Shown here piece by piece: positions 5,689-7,714 of a DNA stretch of 7,714 bases. Source of the DNA: an uncultured Pseudomonadota bacterium (lineage in GTDB: Bacteria > Pseudomonadota > Alphaproteobacteria > RUG11792); assembly GCA_902773285.1 (NCBI GenBank), contig CACYDS010000109.1:1-7714 (forward strand). The letters are read 5' to 3'. A program made the position numbers and the translations under genes. Positions within the stretch are counted from its first letter, which is position 1; the number at the start of each line of letters is the position of its first letter. A model generated the notes under the pieces. That model was not told the origin of the DNA. It was given only the letters and a program-made list of their open reading frames with translations, and did no database searches.

Positions 5689-6477
5689 TTATTTACCAAT
5701 GGGGTATTTCTCAATGAACTTTTTACCCTCTTCAATGAACTGTTCCAATTCCCATTGCTCAGCATTAGCTTTATTGGTTAGTTGCCTGTATTGGGTCATT
5801 ACGCTCTTTTCTTCTGCTGGATTCAGCCTTACATAATTCAGTAGATGAATGTATAGATATGCGTTGAAGTTCTTATTGTATTGCTCTTCGTTCAGCATGT
5901 CAGTCGAGAAAAATGAACTATACTCAGCCATTTTTTTATCTCTATATGACCTAGCACCACAAAATACTCCAAAATAGGTAACTTTAGATATTTGTTCCAT
6001 ACTACTGCTGATGTGATAGAATTGGCTTTTGTCCAACTCAACTATACTTTCTCCTTCTGCTGCTTGGCCAATGTTCATACACATGAAATCCCATGTCTCC
6101 ACATCAGACAAATCGTTGTTTTTTATGCCATACTCTCTAAATTGGGCTATGGCTTGTGGATTGTATACATCTATCATTAAAGTACGACCAAAATGTACCA
6201 ATATTCCGGTGAACGCGCCTGTTTCATCCAAGTATGACGCGCATAACACCGTAGAAGAACTGTCTTTCTTGCTATTGTTAGCGGATAGATAGAACGAATA
6301 AGTCAACTCACTATTCTCGCTCTTATAATCATACTTCTCACTTACAGGATAGTTTGTCGCTTTTGAAAGAAGTTTTAAAAATGATGATTCGGTTTTTTCT
6401 AGCGAATCGTGGATGAACTTCGCATCGGCTACTATAGCACTATGAAGCTCTGCTAATGACTTTGTTGATTTTAACAT
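5689..6477 (-). CDS. Unrecognised 262-aa protein, convergent orphan near the right end
   Basis: I recognise no family. The protein has no signal peptide or membrane segment. Residues 1-42 are helical, about 57-110 alternate hydrophobic and polar residues as beta strands do (for example FTGILVHFGRTLMIDVYN, 89-106), and about 195-262 are again helical and charged. This suggests a soluble cytoplasmic protein with at least two parts. The gene is AT-rich, like the 379-aa gene, and unlike the lipoprotein genes beyond it. It lies against the grain of the element, converging on the shared terminator, and has only a weak promoter candidate upstream (a TAAGTTTA box on the minus strand at 6506-6499, no good -33). 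A lone, oppositely oriented gene at the edge of an island is a typical cargo position. A defence or stress-related role is conceivable but not shown. Confidence 0.75.
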   Translation of the reverse strand: MLKSTKSLAELHSAIVADAKFIHDSLEKTESSFLKLLSKATNYPVSEKYDYKSENSELTYSFYLSANNSKKDSSSTVLCASYLDETGAFTGILVHFGRTLMIDVYNPQAIAQFREYGIKNNDLSDVETWDFMCMNIGQAAEGESIVELDKSQFYHISSSMEQISKVTYFGVFCGARSYRDKKMAEYSSFFSTDMLNEEQYNKNFNAYLYIHLLNYVRLNPAEEKSVMTQYRQLTNKANAEQWELEQFIEEGKKFIEKYPIGK

Positions 6478-6537
6478 GGTTCTTTATATTTTATAGATTA
6501 AACTTAGATATCCTTTTCTCTACTCCACATTCCGCAA

Positions 6538-7050
6538 CTAGTGTCCACGAACGAACTGGCCTTCGGGCTGATTTTCGAGGAAGCAAGCGTCATCAGGTTG
6601 CTCGTCAATTTCTACGGTTGTGCCGGTTGATATGATATATACTGCGTATTGCTCGTTTTCCCGACCGAACCGGATAGCGGCCTCCAACGAATCTTCGGGA
6701 ATTAGACGCGAGCTGTCGAAATAGTACAGGCTGTCCTCCGTATCGAGCCAGCCGCCTACGTAGCCATCGTGCGACAAAGCATGAACGATCACTTTGGGTA
6801 ATTGTTCGCGTGAATACGAACCCTGCGTCTCTGCGTAGGAAACGGCAATACCTTCCGTCGGTTCCGTCATCGTACGGATGTCCAATGTGAAACCATCCGG
6901 ATGTGACATCGAGAACGTCCATATGGAGTCAGCCAGCGATTCAACATCCGTTATGACGGTATCTCTGTTCTTGCATGACGAAAAGGCAAGCAGCATACTA
7001 CATGCTGTCAAAATAGCCAAAAACGAAGTAAGATATGTTTTACGGTTCAT
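6538..7050 (-). CDS. Small predicted lipoprotein, 170 aa
   Basis: Begins with a basic start and a hydrophobic stretch, MNRKTYLTSFLAILTACSMLL, followed by FSSC with Cys26 as the predicted lipidated residue and KN behind it. A mature domain of about 145 aa follows, with motifs SHPDGFTLDIRT (49-60) and GIAVSYAETQGSY, then WLDTEDSLYYFDSSR and AIRFGRENEQYAVY. I do not recognise a named family or function. The protein is probably anchored to the membrane facing the periplasm or exported to the outer membrane; nothing indicates an enzyme. It lies downstream of another lipoprotein gene and may share its transcript. No terminator is seen after its stop, where the sequence turns into the AT-rich region assigned to the element, so the natural 3' flank may have been lost at the element boundary. 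Confidence 0.82.
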   Translation of the reverse strand: MNRKTYLTSFLAILTACSMLLAFSSCKNRDTVITDVESLADSIWTFSMSHPDGFTLDIRTMTEPTEGIAVSYAETQGSYSREQLPKVIVHALSHDGYVGGWLDTEDSLYYFDSSRLIPEDSLEAAIRFGRENEQYAVYIISTGTTVEIDEQPDDACFLENQPEGQFVRGH

Positions 7051-7110
7051 ATGATTTTATTTTGTCAATTATTTATCTCTCTCCGGTGTAACTCGTAGTG
7101 CCATAGATTT

Positions 7111-7548
7111 CTATTGATTCAACGGTTTGAGTTCCACGCTGTCACGTTCGTACTGGCGATCGACGAAGATGAGCAATATCGGCACTCGCGTCCATGTGTT
7201 CTCTTTGTCGGCGACATCGATGCAATAGGTAAACGTCAGTTTCGAACCATCGTCTGTCAGGCTCTCGGCATGCAGTTCGGTACTATGATTCGTTTCCGGC
7301 AGTACAACGGCTATCGCAAACTGCGTATTAAAATCAATGGGTGTCGGTTGTCCTTTCTTGCCCATAAAAGCAGCCATGCCGAAATATCGTTCGAACTGGT
7401 CATGCGAACCGATCTTTGCCGGAACCGGTTCGGTCACATCGTTCCGCACGAAGTAGTTGTGTGTCTGTTCAAACGGAATGTCTTTCTTCTGTCCGCAGGC
7501 TGCGAATAACATCGCTATGAGTGCAAGGGTAAATAACTTTTTCATCAT
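7111..7548 (-). CDS. Small predicted lipoprotein, 145 aa
   Basis: Starts MMKKLFTLALIAMLFAACGQ, a lipoprotein signal with LFAAC and Cys18 as the predicted lipidated residue. The mature part has YFVRNDV, YFGMAAFMGKKGQPTPIDF and FAIAVVLPETNHSTEL, then a beta-rich C-terminus. Small lipoproteins of this pattern are common in Bacteroidia, but I know of no assigned function. The start overlaps the stop of the upstream carbonic anhydrase frame (TGA inside ATGATG), which points to coupled translation from one transcript. A start at the second ATG (7545) would change little. Confidence 0.85.
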   Translation of the reverse strand: MMKKLFTLALIAMLFAACGQKKDIPFEQTHNYFVRNDVTEPVPAKIGSHDQFERYFGMAAFMGKKGQPTPIDFNTQFAIAVVLPETNHSTELHAESLTDDGSKLTFTYCIDVADKENTWTRVPILLIFVDRQYERDSVELKPLNQ

Positions 7549-7714
7549 TTTATCTCTTGTAATTCTCCTGTTATGGAGTCGATGATAAAGCCGCGGACGG
7601 TCACATCTTTAGGGATGAGCGGATGGGTATGAATGGTCTTGACGGTCTTGCGGACGGATGTCTCGGTGTCGCGGAAGCCTTCGAGCCAATGGTTGAGGTC
7701 AATGCCGCACTCAC
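7545..7714 (-). CDS. Beta-class carbonic anhydrase, C-terminal fragment
   Basis: The minus-strand frame runs from the window edge (first full codon at 7712-7710) to a TGA at 7547-7545 and encodes the last 55 residues. The pattern, with VRKTVKTIHTHPLIPKD followed by VRGFIIDSITGELQEI, is that of the end of beta-carbonic anhydrases, where a final beta strand and short tail follow a conserved N/H-P-L-I/F-P/T-K stretch. These zinc enzymes hydrate CO2 to bicarbonate in the cytoplasm. The zinc ligands and catalytic Asp lie upstream, outside the window, so integrity cannot be judged. Its stop overlaps the start of the downstream lipoprotein gene. Confidence 0.78.
   Translation of the reverse strand, partial: ECGIDLNHWLEGFRDTETSVRKTVKTIHTHPLIPKDVTVRGFIIDSITGELQEIK

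Larger units (their letters stand above)
276..6537. mobile_element. Compact integrative element with serine recombinase, inserted in comM
   Basis: The left boundary is sharp: comM homology ends at Walker B (about 274-276) and a promoter plus a large serine recombinase follow within 75 bases. The right boundary is inferred only from the change from AT-rich orphan coding sequence (ending upstream of 6477) to more GC-rich lipoprotein genes at 6538; I place it somewhere in 6478-6537. The content is an integrase, an unknown gene, repeats, three overlapping genes ending in a RepA-like ATPase, and one convergent orphan. No relaxase, type IV secretion, capsid, terminase or resistance gene is visible, so it is not an autonomous conjugative element or a complete phage. 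A mobilizable island or satellite-like element fits best. No direct repeat of the left junction is visible at the right end, so the exact right limit is uncertain. Confidence 0.62.

Noticed and set aside
6599..6608. TGCTCGTCAA, the inverse of TTGACGAGCA at the comM junction (267-276), as a possible second attachment site
   Set aside because: It lies inside an apparently intact lipoprotein frame (VEIDEQ), the flanking bases do not match, and a 10-base match is compatible with chance given that both encode Asp-Glu.
7114..7509. 131-aa plus-strand frame opposite the lipoprotein gene
   Set aside because: The minus-strand frame has a lipoprotein signal and coupled start; the plus-strand product resembles no known protein and has no promoter.

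Overview
The window looks like a chromosomal segment of a Bacteroidota bacterium, probably class Bacteroidia. Three intergenic regions carry the Bacteroidetes-type promoter (a TTG-type -33 box about 19-20 bp upstream of TAnnTTTG). Most starts lack a strong Shine-Dalgarno sequence. The right flank encodes two small lipoproteins and a beta-carbonic anhydrase tail of a common type. I cannot assign a genus.

Layout: (1) Positions 2-275 encode the middle of a ComM/YifB-type AAA+ ATPase, from Walker A (GPPGAGKS) to Walker B (GVLFLDE), where homology stops abruptly. (2) From about 276 to somewhere in 6478-6537 lies a compact integrative element of about 6.2 kb. Its genes are a large serine recombinase (350-2188), a 379-aa protein of unknown function just behind it (2194-3333), a rho-independent terminator, a triple TTTCTTAGG repeat with 20-21 bp spacing next to a promoter, and a 96-aa protein (3523-3813). 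An intergenic leader that can fold in alternative ways follows, then three overlapping genes: a 40-aa peptide, a 67-aa putative membrane or amphipathic protein, and a RepA-like P-loop ATPase with an HTH-like C-terminal segment. A bidirectional terminator and a convergent 262-aa orphan gene (5689-6477, minus) close the element. (3) From 6538 to the end the sequence looks chromosomal again: two lipoprotein genes and the 3' end of a beta-carbonic anhydrase gene, all on the minus strand.

How it may work (inference): the serine recombinase inserted the element into the highly conserved Walker B codons of comM, inactivating it. The RepA-like ATPase module may support replication or maintenance of an excised form. 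The element has no relaxase, coupling protein, primase or virion gene, so it must rely on helpers, as a satellite or mobilizable island would. The 379-aa and 262-aa genes have no recognised function and are the best candidates for cargo. The 3' half of comM is not found at the right end, so the locus has been deleted or rearranged, or the true right end lies outside the window.
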